From NCBI RefSeq assembly GCF_900447535.1, contig NZ_UFXX01000002.1, positions 62,001 to 126,000 of the forward strand: a stretch of 64,000 bases of DNA, read 5' to 3'. The position numbers and the translations under genes are program-made. The notes beneath the pieces are model-generated. The model saw only the letters and a program-made list of their open reading frames with translations, did not search any database and was not told the DNA's origin. The stretch comes from Dermacoccus nishinomiyaensis (GTDB taxonomy: Bacteria; Actinomycetota; Actinomycetes; Actinomycetales; Dermatophilaceae). Below, piece after piece: positions 25,506 to 33,559 of this stretch (position 1 is the stretch's first letter; each line of letters opens with the position of its first letter).

Positions 25506-27347
25506 TCAGTCGGTGTAGAGCTCGTCGAGGTCGTCCTTGAACTTCTTGACGACGACGCGGCGCTTGATCTTCATGCTGGGGGTGATCTCACCCTCCTCGA
25601 CCGACAGGTCGCGCGGCAGGATGATGAAACGCTTGATCTGCTCCCAGCGGTTGAGCCGCAGGTTCATCTCGTCGACGTAGCCCTGCACCATCTCCCGGCA
25701 CGCGTCGCTCGTCACGACGTCGCGGTAGCTCTTGCCGGCCATGCCGTTCTTCTCGGCCCACTCGGCGATGGCGTCTTCGTCGAGCGTGATGATCGCGGAG
25801 ACGAACTTGCGGCCATCGCCCTCGACGACGAGGTTCGAGGCGTACGGGCAGACGCCCTTGAACATCGCCTCGATGGCGCCGGGCGATACGTACTTGCCGT
25901 TCGAGGTCTTGAACAGATCCTTCTTGCGGTCGGTGATGCGGATGTGGCCCGACTCGGCGATCTCACCGATGTCACCGGTGTGGAACCAGCCGTCCGTCAG
26001 CACCTCGGCGGTCTCGCGCTCGAGGTTCCAGTAGCCCTGCATGACGCCGGGACCCTTGACGAGCAGTTCGTCGTCCTCACCGAGCTTGAACTCGGTGCCC
26101 GGCAGCGGCCAACCGACGGTGCCGACCTGGTTCGCGCCGAGGTAGGGACGGTTGACGCTCGCCGCCGCCGACGACTCCGACAGGCCGTAGCCCTCGAGGA
26201 TCGGCAGACCGATCGCGGAGAACCACAGCGCGATGTCCTTGTTGAGCGCCGCCGAACCGGAGATGAAGTAGCGCACGTGACCGCCGAAGCGGGCGCGGAT
26301 CTTCGACAGGATGATCTTGTCGGCCAACTTGTACTCGATCGCGAGACGCCCGGAGGGCTCGCGGCCGTCGGCGCGCTCGTTGGCCACCTGCGTGCCGACC
26401 TCCACGGCCCAGCGGTACAGCTTGAGTTTCGCGCCGCCGTCGGCCTCCATCATCGTGTTGATCTTGCCGTACACCTTCTCGAAGATGCGCGGCGCGGCGC
26501 CCATCCACGTCGGCTGCGTCTCGGGCAGGTTGTCGATGATCTTGTCGACGCGACCGTCGACGACCGTCGGGAAACCGACCTGGATCGGCAGGCACAGCAG
26601 CATCTTGCCGAACACGTGCGACAAGGGCAGCCACAGGTACTGCACGTCACCCGCGTTGAGCAGACCGGTCGAGTCGACGGCGGACGCCTCGTACGTCCAG
26701 CAGTCGTGCGACAGGCGCACACCCTTCGCCTTGCCCGTCGTGCCCGAGGTGTAGATGAGGGTCGCGAGGTGCTGCGGCTTGATGCCGGCGACGCGGTCGT
26801 CGATGACGTCGGGCGTCTCCTCGAGACGGGTGCGGCCGAGCTCGCGCAGCTCGTCGAGCGTCATGACCCACTCGCCGTCACCCTCGCCGTCGAAGACGAC
26901 GACCTTGACGACGTCGGGGATCTGCTCGCGTCCGCTACGCAGCTTCTCGACCTGATCGGTGTCCTCGGCGAACACGACGCGCGAGCCCGAGTCGGTGAGG
27001 ATGTGGACGACGTCGGCGAGCTGGCTCGTCGGGTACACGGTCGTCGTCGCCGCGCCAGCGAGCATGTTGCCCAGGTCCGCGAGGACCCACTCCAGGCGGG
27101 TCGAGGAGGCGATGGCGACGCGGTCCTCGGCGTCCACGCCGAGCGCGACGAGGCCCGCCGCGATCTGACGGGCGTGCGTGTCGGTCTGCGCCCACGTCAT
27201 CGACTTCCAGGCGCCACCCTGCGGGAAGCGGTACGCCTCGTCCTGGCCCGACTTCGCGACGCGGTCGATGAACAGATGCGCGACGCTGCGGGCTCGGTTG
27301 TCGATGAGATCGCGCTCGAACTTCTCGTCGGCGATGTTCATGACCAT
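25506..27347 (-). CDS. Long-chain fatty acid-CoA ligase (AMP-forming, FadD15-like)
   Basis: A 613-residue acyl-CoA synthetase that activates fatty acids through an acyl-AMP. The ATP/AMP signature is LIYTSGTTGKAKGVRLSH. The A5-type motif is EGYGLSESSAA, A7 is GWFHTGDIGEI, A8 is ITDRKKDLFKTSNGKYVSP and the C-terminal lysine motif is ITPSMKIKRR. These fit long-chain (FadD15-type) enzymes well. ATG at 27347 has GGAGG nine bases before it; a second ATG two codons later is possible. It is monocistronic, with a hairpin after it and the RodA gene upstream ending 64 bases away. Confidence 0.93.
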   Translation of the reverse strand: MVMNIADEKFERDLIDNRARSVAHLFIDRVAKSGQDEAYRFPQGGAWKSMTWAQTDTHARQIAAGLVALGVDAEDRVAIASSTRLEWVLADLGNMLAGAATTTVYPTSQLADVVHILTDSGSRVVFAEDTDQVEKLRSGREQIPDVVKVVVFDGEGDGEWVMTLDELRELGRTRLEETPDVIDDRVAGIKPQHLATLIYTSGTTGKAKGVRLSHDCWTYEASAVDSTGLLNAGDVQYLWLPLSHVFGKMLLCLPIQVGFPTVVDGRVDKIIDNLPETQPTWMGAAPRIFEKVYGKINTMMEADGGAKLKLYRWAVEVGTQVANERADGREPSGRLAIEYKLADKIILSKIRARFGGHVRYFISGSAALNKDIALWFSAIGLPILEGYGLSESSAAASVNRPYLGANQVGTVGWPLPGTEFKLGEDDELLVKGPGVMQGYWNLERETAEVLTDGWFHTGDIGEIAESGHIRITDRKKDLFKTSNGKYVSPGAIEAMFKGVCPYASNLVVEGDGRKFVSAIITLDEDAIAEWAEKNGMAGKSYRDVVTSDACREMVQGYVDEMNLRLNRWEQIKRFIILPRDLSVEEGEITPSMKIKRRVVVKKFKDDLDELYTD

Positions 27348-27411
27348 GGGTAGGCGCCTCCAGTCGCAACTCGGCAGAGTGGTTACTCGCCAGTTTTCTT
27401 CGGTGTAGCCC

Positions 27412-28542
27412 TCACCCTAGGCGAGAGCGGCGGGTCTTTTGGATGTTTCCGACGAGCCCGATGGCGGCCCAGCACGAAAACATGCTCGATCCACCGTACG
27501 AGACGAACGGCAGCGGCACCCCCGTGACGGGCATGAGACCGAGGTTCATCCCGAGGTTCTCGAGCGTCTGGACGAGGAACCATCCGGCGAGCGCGACGCA
27601 GACGAGGCGCGCGAAATCGTCCTCCGAACGGCGCGCCACGTGCAGCATGCGGACGACGACGAACAGCTCGAGCGCGACGACGCCCACGGCCCCGACGAAC
27701 CCGAGCTCCTCCCCCGCGACGGAGAATACGAAGTCGGTGTACTGGAACGGGATGAACCCGCCCTGCGTCGAGCGTCCCTCGAACAAGCCCTCACCGAACA
27801 ACCCCCCGGAACCGATGGCCGTCTTGACCTGCGCCACCTGGTAGCCGATGCCACTCGGGTCGGCGGTGGGGTCGACGAACGCGAGCAGCCGGTCGCGCTG
27901 ATACGGCGCGAGCACGGGGGTGAACAGGGCGACGGCGACGACTCCCGCGAGCGCGGTGCCCGCGCCGAGCAGCACCCGCCGGCGCACCCCGGGGACGAGC
28001 AGCGCCGAGACCGCGAGCAGGGTGAGAACGACGGCTGAGCCGAAGTCGGGTTGCAGCATGATGAGCGCCAGGGGCACGGCGACGACGGCGAGCGGCAACC
28101 GCAGCTGCCGCAGGCCGAGGGGGCGCGGGTCGTCGCGGTCGGCGAGGACGGACGCGAGCGTCACGGCGAGCGCGACCTTCGCCATCTCCGACGGCTGGAT
28201 CGAGAAGCCGGGTAGTTCGATCCACGAGCGCGAACCGTTGATCGTGCTGCCGAGGGGTGTCAGGACGGCGACGAGGGCGAGCAACGTGAGGAGGTAGATC
28301 GCCGGGGCGAGCGCGCGCAACGTCCGCGGATCGAGGCGCATGATGAGCGCCGCGAGGCCCACTCCGATGACGGCGTTGATGACGCCGCGCACGGCGAAGG
28401 CGGTGCCGGAGACGTGTGCGGTGGCCGACCACGTCAGCAGGATGCCGATGACGGTGAGGCCGGCCGCCGCCGTCAGCAGGCCGAGGTCGAGGCGTGCGAG
28501 GTCGGCGAGGACGCGTCGCGGCTCGCGTCGCGCTGCGTTCAC
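27412..28542 (-). CDS. rodA: RodA/FtsW/SpoVE (SEDS) family peptidoglycan glycosyltransferase
   Basis: A 376-residue polytopic SEDS protein polymerising lipid II outside the membrane. Characteristic segments are GSRSWIELPGFSIQPSEMAKVAL, here split by the family's conserved W-E-Q-S pattern, VLPDFGSA-like LQPDFGSAVVL, QFTDFVFSVAGEELGF-like YTDFVFSVAGEELGF and the C-terminal GVPLPFVSYGGSSMFSCWAAIGL. About ten helices are visible. It starts with GTG overlapping the ribF stop (GTGA), so the two are coupled. No mreB or class B PBP gene is nearby, so RodA rather than FtsW is assigned only from sequence appearance. Confidence 0.85.
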   Translation of the reverse strand: MNAARREPRRVLADLARLDLGLLTAAAGLTVIGILLTWSATAHVSGTAFAVRGVINAVIGVGLAALIMRLDPRTLRALAPAIYLLTLLALVAVLTPLGSTINGSRSWIELPGFSIQPSEMAKVALAVTLASVLADRDDPRPLGLRQLRLPLAVVAVPLALIMLQPDFGSAVVLTLLAVSALLVPGVRRRVLLGAGTALAGVVAVALFTPVLAPYQRDRLLAFVDPTADPSGIGYQVAQVKTAIGSGGLFGEGLFEGRSTQGGFIPFQYTDFVFSVAGEELGFVGAVGVVALELFVVVRMLHVARRSEDDFARLVCVALAGWFLVQTLENLGMNLGLMPVTGVPLPFVSYGGSSMFSCWAAIGLVGNIQKTRRSRLG

Positions 28543-29489
28543 GCAGGCGCGAGCAGGTCGCGTGCCGCCTCGACGTCGCGCGTCATCTGCTCGATCAGTG
28601 CCTCGATCGAGTCGAATTTTACGTTGCCGCGCAGGTGCTGCACGAACTCGACGGCGACGATCTCGCCGTACAGGTCGAGGTCGGTGCGGTCGAGGACGTA
28701 CGCCTCGACCGTGCGCTCGGGGATGTCGAACGTCGGGTTCGTGCCGACGCTGATGGCGGCGGGCAAGCGGTATTCGGGGTCGTCCTGGGCGAGCGAGCGA
28801 CGCACGAGCCACCCCGCGTACACACCGTCAGCGGGGACGACGCCCTCGGCGTCCCGCGCGAGGTTGGCCGTCGGGAAACCGAGTTCGCGCCCGCGCTGGA
28901 AGCCCTTGACGACCTCCCCGACGACGCAGTGGTTGCGCCCAAGTACCTCGGCGGCCTCATCGACCTTGCCGCCCGCGATGAGTTCGCGCACCTGCGAGGA
29001 CGACCAGCGCACGCCCGGGCCGACGTCGTCGAGGGCGATGACGTCGAAGCCGAACTCGCCCCCCAGCTCGCTCAGCGTCCTGATGTCGCCGGAGTTCTTC
29101 ACGCCGAAGCGGGTGTCCTTGCCGACGACGACGCAGCGCGCATGCAGGGCGTCGACGAACGTCGCCTCTACGAACTCGCGCGGCGTCTGCGCGGCGAGCT
29201 CGCGGGTGAACGGCATGACGACGACGGCGTCGAGGCCGAGCTGTTCGAGCAGGAACAGCCGGTCCTTCATGCCCGTCAGCATCTCGGGCGCCTTGTCGGG
29301 CGCGAGGACGGCGAGGGGGTGCGGCTCGAACGTCACGGCGACGCTCTTGAGCCCACGGGCGTGAGCCTCTTGCGCGACGCGCTGCATCACGGCGGCGTGG
29401 CCGCGGTGGACGCCGTCGAAGTTTCCGAGTGTGACGACGGTGGGCCCGAAGTCGGCGGGCAGGTCGTGGGGGTCAGTCAGGCGCAGCAC
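28539..29489 (-). CDS. ribF: Bifunctional riboflavin kinase/FAD synthetase
   Basis: A 316-residue enzyme converting riboflavin to FMN and then FAD. The N-terminal nucleotidyltransferase domain opens with VVTLGNFDGVHRGH and includes SSSQVRELIAGG-like WSSSQVRELIAGG; the C-terminal kinase domain contains GFPTANL, GVYAGWLV and PTFDIPERTVEAYVLD. The start is GTG at 29489. TAAGGT lies six bases upstream and there is no Shine-Dalgarno sequence, so a leaderless transcript starting here is likely. It normally follows truB; here a Ni/Co permease lies between. Confidence 0.96.
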   Translation of the reverse strand: MLRLTDPHDLPADFGPTVVTLGNFDGVHRGHAAVMQRVAQEAHARGLKSVAVTFEPHPLAVLAPDKAPEMLTGMKDRLFLLEQLGLDAVVVMPFTRELAAQTPREFVEATFVDALHARCVVVGKDTRFGVKNSGDIRTLSELGGEFGFDVIALDDVGPGVRWSSSQVRELIAGGKVDEAAEVLGRNHCVVGEVVKGFQRGRELGFPTANLARDAEGVVPADGVYAGWLVRRSLAQDDPEYRLPAAISVGTNPTFDIPERTVEAYVLDRTDLDLYGEIVAVEFVQHLRGNVKFDSIEALIEQMTRDVEAARDLLAPA

Positions 29490-29495
29490 GACGCC

Positions 29496-29501
29496 ACCTT
29501 A
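29496..29501 (-). promoter_or_regulatory. Leaderless -10 box (TAAGGT) of ribF-rodA
   Basis: TAAGGT ends six bases before the ribF GTG and overlaps the last codons of the preceding permease gene, so ribF-rodA can be transcribed separately from it. Confidence 0.5.
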
Positions 29502-30599
29502 TCCGCCCGTGGACAGCTCTCGCTCGTCCATGCGTGCGAGACGCCACACGGCGAGCGCGCCGGCCCACGTCAGCACGAAGAGCGCGACGATGACGTACCC
29601 GACCGAGTCGAGCGGGATCGAACCCAGCCAGGCGACCGGGCCGCTCGTGATGTTCCACTTGTCGCTCACGACGCCGGCCAGTTCGATCGTGCCGATGACG
29701 AGGGCGACGAACACCGACAGGCCCGTCACGGTCGCGTTGTAGTAGAGCCGTCGCAGCGGTTTGGCGAAGGCCCATTCGTAGGCGCGGGACATGAAGATGC
29801 CGTCGATCGAGTCGAGCAGGCTCATGCCGGCGGCGAAGATGATCGGCAGGGTGAGGATCGCGTACCACGGCAGCGCGAAGGCCGCCGCCCCGCTCGCGAG
29901 GACGAGCAGCGAGATCTCGGTGGCCGTGTCGAAGCCGAGGCCGAACAGGAACCCTGTCGGGTACATCTGCACCGGCTTCGTGATCGACTTCGTCGCGCCC
30001 CGCAGGATGCGGGCGAAGAATCCGCGGCCATCGAGATGCCCCTCGAGCGCTTGCTCGTCGAGGCGGCCTTCACGCGCCCCGCGCCAGACGCGCACGATGC
30101 CGATGAGACTCATGAGGTTGAGGATGCCGATGACCCACAGGAAGACGCCGGAGACCGTCGGGCCGAAGACGCCGAGCCACTGGTGCAGCGTCGAGTCGTC
30201 GTCCTTCACCGGCCCGGCGATGGCCTTGATCCCGAGCGCGAGAAGCAGACACATCGTGAACACGACGCTCGAGTGGCCGAGGGAGAACCAGAAACCGACC
30301 GACACGGGCTTGTTCTCGCGACGGTCGGTGAGCAGCTTGCGCGTCGTGTTGTCGATGGCCGCGATGTGGTCGGCGTCGAAGGCGTGACGCATGCCGAGGG
30401 TATAGGCGGTGAGGCCGAGGCCGATGCCGAACAGCTGCTTGTGCCCGTCCGAGGTGATCTGCAGGTTCTGCGGTTCGACGACGAACGCGAGCACCCCCCA
30501 CCCGACGACGTGCAGCAGCGCGACGAAACCCGCCATGCCGAGGATCGAGCGCTTCTCGTGGGCGTTGAACCCGTGCCACCAGCCGGTCAGACGGCTCAT
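29499..30599 (-). CDS. NiCoT family nickel/cobalt permease (HoxN/NixA type)
   Basis: A 366-residue membrane permease for Ni2+ and/or Co2+. The family signature RHAFDADHIAAIDN (HX4DH) sits in the second helix. GFWFSLGHSSVVF, GLGFDTATEIS and GMSLLDSIDG are the other NiCoT motifs. About eight helices are visible. Metal preference cannot be read from sequence. It lies between truB and ribF, an uncommon place, and has its own intergenic region of 140 bases upstream with a small inverted repeat (GGTGCGA/TCGCACC, 30648-30666) and a TAAGGT box. I saw no cobalamin riboswitch. Confidence 0.93.
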   Translation of the reverse strand: MSRLTGWWHGFNAHEKRSILGMAGFVALLHVVGWGVLAFVVEPQNLQITSDGHKQLFGIGLGLTAYTLGMRHAFDADHIAAIDNTTRKLLTDRRENKPVSVGFWFSLGHSSVVFTMCLLLALGIKAIAGPVKDDDSTLHQWLGVFGPTVSGVFLWVIGILNLMSLIGIVRVWRGAREGRLDEQALEGHLDGRGFFARILRGATKSITKPVQMYPTGFLFGLGFDTATEISLLVLASGAAAFALPWYAILTLPIIFAAGMSLLDSIDGIFMSRAYEWAFAKPLRRLYYNATVTGLSVFVALVIGTIELAGVVSDKWNITSGPVAWLGSIPLDSVGYVIVALFVLTWAGALAVWRLARMDERELSTGG

Positions 30600-30739
30600 C
30601 GCCCATCCTTCGTCTCGTCGTGCGTTGCAGCGTCACCTTACCGCCCGGTGCGACAGCTTCGCACCTGGGCGAGCGTGGCGTGCGTCGCGGGCGCTGCGGG
30701 CGCCGCGGGTGGTGACCGCGGCGCGCGCTGCCTGCAGGC

Positions 30740-31699
30740 TCAGGCCGGGAAGGTGACACGCGACTTCGCGGTGTCGGCTCGCTCGTCGAGGATCGCGGCG
30801 AGACGCCCGTCGGGCGCGATCGCCGCGACCGTCTCCTCCCCGCGGTGCGCCGAGGCGATCCGCTGGCCGTACCCGAGGGCTCGTTCTTCCTCGGCGTCGA
30901 GATCGTGGACGACGAAGGAATCCGCCGCGGCCTGCGCCATCGGGATGACGCGCGGGACGCCGCCGTGCCCGGCCTGCTCGGCGATCGTCTCCAGCGTCGC
31001 CGCGTCCTCGAGGGTGAACGCGCCGACGCGGGTGCGCCGCAGCGCTGTCAGGTGCCCGCCGACGCCGAGCGCGGCGCCGAGATCGCGGGCGAGGGCGCGC
31101 ACGTAGGTACCCGAGGTCACCTCGACGACGACGTCGAGGTCGACCACGGGCATGCCGTCGTCCGTGCTCGCCTCACGCACGTCGAGCACCTCGAAGCGGC
31201 TGACGGTGACGGAACGCGCGGCGAGGGCGACGTCCTCTCCCCCACGCACGCGGGCGTAGGAGCGCTTACCGTCGACCTTGATCGCGCTGACGCTGCTCGG
31301 CACCTGCTCGATGTCGCCGCTGAGCGAGGCGACGGCCGCCGCGAGGGCCTCGTCGCTCAGCTCCGCGCGCGTCAACGGCGTCGAGGCCGTGACGCCGCCC
31401 TCCGCGTCGTCGGTGATCGTCGTCTGGCCGAGGCGAATCGTCGCGGTGTACTCCTTGTCGCACCCGACGAGGAACGTCAGCAGCTTCGTCGCCTTGTTGA
31501 CGCCGAGCACGAGCACGCCCGTCGCCATCGGGTCGAGTGTGCCGGCGTGGCCGACGCGGCGCGTGTTCGCGAGGCGCCGCATGCGGCCGACGACGTCGTG
31601 CGAGGTCCATCCGGCGGGCTTGTCGACGAGGACGAGCCCGTCGGGCGTCTGCGGACGCGCCTCGCGGCGAGGGCGCTGCTCGGCAGCGGACTCGCTCAC
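30740..31699 (-). CDS. truB: tRNA pseudouridine(55) synthase
   Basis: A 319-residue enzyme that makes pseudouridine 55 in the T loop of tRNAs. Motif I is [16 protein letters not shown], the catalytic aspartate lies in [17 protein letters not shown], and [13 protein letters not shown] and the later [16 protein letters not shown] are standard TruB segments. A short PUA-like C-terminal domain follows ([15 protein letters not shown]). It starts with a GTG overlapping the rbfA stop (GTGA). It ends the rbfA-truB unit, with 140 bases before the Ni/Co permease. Confidence 0.96.
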   Translation of the reverse strand: MSESAAEQRPRREARPQTPDGLVLVDKPAGWTSHDVVGRMRRLANTRRVGHAGTLDPMATGVLVLGVNKATKLLTFLVGCDKEYTATIRLGQTTITDDAEGGVTASTPLTRAELSDEALAAAVASLSGDIEQVPSSVSAIKVDGKRSYARVRGGEDVALAARSVTVSRFEVLDVREASTDDGMPVVDLDVVVEVTSGTYVRALARDLGAALGVGGHLTALRRTRVGAFTLEDAATLETIAEQAGHGGVPRVIPMAQAAADSFVVHDLDAEEERALGYGQRIASAHRGEETVAAIAPDGRLAAILDERADTAKSRVTFPA

Positions 31700-32133
31700 G
31701 CCTCGTCGGCGGGTTCGGCCGGCTTCTTGTACGGGTCCGCCTCGCCCGCGTAGGCGGCGGTAGAGCGGTTACGGGCCAGTTCCTCGTCACGGGCGCGCGT
31801 CTGGGCGAGCACGTCCTCGAGGTGTGCGGCGCCCTCGGGGATCGCGTCGGCGATGAACTCGAGCGTCGGCGTGAGACGGATGCCGAGGCCCTTGCCGACG
31901 TGGCTGCGGATGCGGCCCTTGTTGTCGGCGAGCGCTTCGGCCGTCGCGGCGCGCTCCTCGTCGCTGCCGAAGACGGTGTAGAACACGGACGCGTTCTGCA
32001 GGTCGCCGGTGACGCGCACGTCGGTGATCGTGAGGAAGCCGACGCGCTCGTCCTTGAGACGGAACTCGACGTACTCGGCGACGAGGGACTTGATGCGGTC
32101 GGCGACCTTGCGGGCGCGGGCCTGGTCGGCCAT
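31696..32133 (-). CDS. rbfA: Ribosome-binding factor A
   Basis: A 145-residue KH-fold protein that helps mature the 30S subunit and 16S rRNA 5' end, important in the cold. The family's features are [22 protein letters not shown] at the start (shown here only as the pattern A-R-K-V...LKD), [21 protein letters not shown] and [14 protein letters not shown]-like [16 protein letters not shown] at 32133 has AGGAGG upstream. It is coupled to truB by overlap. infB would normally be just upstream; here a methyltransferase gene and a strong double hairpin separate them. Confidence 0.95.
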   Translation of the reverse strand: MADQARARKVADRIKSLVAEYVEFRLKDERVGFLTITDVRVTGDLQNASVFYTVFGSDEERAATAEALADNKGRIRSHVGKGLGIRLTPTLEFIADAIPEGAAHLEDVLAQTRARDEELARNRSTAAYAGEADPYKKPAEPADEA

Positions 32134-32249
32134 GGATGCCTCCTGATGCTGAAGTGAACTGCCCCAACCCTAGGCGATGGGCGCAGGCGGCGGCTCGACG
32201 ACGCAGCCGGGCGCGGCCGTTACCGATCAGGGTGTCCCGTATGTACCGC

Positions 32250-33362
32250 TCAGCCCTTGCGCGCGACGACGATGTCGCGATCGATCGAGGCGTCGACGCG
32301 GTGACGGAAGGCGTCGGCGGCGACGTGCCCCTGCGTCGGGCCGTCCACGCCGTGGCCGTGCACGACGGTGAAGCCGTGAGCCTCGAGCACTTCTGCCATC
32401 GCCTCGGGCCCGGCGACGTGACGGTTGTACGCGAGGCCGATCGTGCCGCCGGTGCGCAGCGCGTCGTGCCAGCCGGGCAGCGCGCGATCGAGCAGGCGCA
32501 ACGGTGAACGGGCGAGCCGCTCGCCATTGCTACCGTGGCTGCCGTGCTGCACGCCGTAGGGCAGGTCAGTGACGACGACGTCGACGCTCGCGCGGCGCAT
32601 GACGTCCGGCAGCTTGGTGGTGTCCATCGACAGGTACGTCACCTGCTGGGTGCGCCCCGCCTTCCAGTCCTCCTTGCTGGGAGCCGTCTCGAGCTCGAGG
32701 GCGCGACCGTACGTGCGGCCGCTGCGACGGATCTGTGTCGCGTCGATCTCGTGCTTGAGGCGGTGCGTGCGCAGCCACGTCGTGATGAACGCCTGGTACT
32801 GCTCGAAGTCGCCCTTGTCGACCTCGATGCCGGTGATGTCGAGGCCGCGCAGCAGACACGTGTTGAGCGTTGTGCCGCGCCCGCACATGGGGTCGAGGAC
32901 GTGCAGCGTGCCGTCGAGCAGCTGTGCGGGACGCTTGCTCAGCGCCGCGGTGACGTTGAGCAGCAGGTGCGTGAACTGCTCGTTCGTCTTGCCCTGGTAC
33001 TTCTGGATCGTGACGACGTCATCGGTGTAGAGCCTTCGTCGCTCCAGCGGGGTCGGGCTCAGCAGCCCGTCGCGCGCGCCGAAGAGCGCGAACGCGCCGC
33101 TGGCCTCGGAGACGACGCGGTCGAGCCGGTCGTCGTCACCGGCGACGGCGAGGTAGTCGACCCCTGCCACGGTGACGGGTTCGACGCTCGCCTCGATGCC
33201 GAGCGCACCCGCGAGCAGCGTGATCTCCGCAGCGTTGAGGCGCGCCGCGTCCCCCGCGTACACGCGGTTCGACGACGGCGCGAGCAGCAGCAGGCGCCCG
33301 TCCGGCGCCACGTCGGGCGGGGGCGAGACATCGGGGTTCAGCACGGGAGCGTCGAGAGTCAC
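32250..33362 (-). CDS. TRM11-type SAM-dependent RNA methyltransferase
   Basis: A 370-residue methyltransferase. The N-terminal third is a THUMP-like or degenerate RNA-binding region. The catalytic part has the SAM motif LDPMCGRGTTLNT (near residue 157) and the motif IV TDLPYGVQH (near 266), where DLPY replaces the DPPY of typical N2-guanosine methyltransferases; both are features of the TRM11 group. The target may be tRNA guanosine, but that is not shown. GTG at 33360-33362 has CAGAAT seven bases upstream (possible leaderless start); ATG at 33371 is the alternative. It is placed between infB and rbfA. Confidence 0.8.
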   Translation of the reverse strand: MTLDAPVLNPDVSPPPDVAPDGRLLLLAPSSNRVYAGDAARLNAAEITLLAGALGIEASVEPVTVAGVDYLAVAGDDDRLDRVVSEASGAFALFGARDGLLSPTPLERRRLYTDDVVTIQKYQGKTNEQFTHLLLNVTAALSKRPAQLLDGTLHVLDPMCGRGTTLNTCLLRGLDITGIEVDKGDFEQYQAFITTWLRTHRLKHEIDATQIRRSGRTYGRALELETAPSKEDWKAGRTQQVTYLSMDTTKLPDVMRRASVDVVVTDLPYGVQHGSHGSNGERLARSPLRLLDRALPGWHDALRTGGTIGLAYNRHVAGPEAMAEVLEAHGFTVVHGHGVDGPTQGHVAADAFRHRVDASIDRDIVVARKG

Positions 33363-33461
33363 GGGCCCCATTCTGCCCGATCTGCCGCGCGCGGCCGATG
33401 CCGCATGGCGCCGCGCAGCGCCGTGGCCCGGTGCCACGGCTGACTCACGACATACACGACG

Positions 33462-33506
33462 GCGACCCCGCCCGAACCCCGGTGTGCGGGGTTCGAGCGG
33501 GGTCGC
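33462..33506 (-). terminator. First hairpin downstream of infB region
   Basis: Arms GCGACCCCGC...CGAACCCC and CGGGGTTCG...GCGGGGTCGC pair along about 19 positions with a single c/a mismatch. It lies 11 bases below the second hairpin and acts on the minus strand after infB. Confidence 0.8.
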
Positions 33507-33516
33507 ATCCGACCAT

Positions 33517-33550
33517 GTGTCCGAGGCGATGAGGTCATCGCCTCGGACAC
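33517..33550 (-). terminator. Second hairpin, immediately after infB
   Basis: GTGTCCGAGGCGATGA and TCATCGCCTCGGACAC form a perfect 16-bp stem with a 2-base GG loop, 10 bases past the infB stop. It lies next to the hairpin at 33462-33506. Confidence 0.8.
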
Positions 33551-33559
33551 GGCGAGGCG

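Noticed and set aside
30600-30739. Cobalamin riboswitch before the Ni/Co permease
   Set aside because: No B12-box was found; only a small 7-bp hairpin is visible.
28494-31106. 870-codon open frame on the plus strand across ribF, the Ni/Co permease and truB
   Set aside because: It crosses three well-supported minus-strand genes and their gaps; composition is His/Arg/Asp/Glu-rich shadow.
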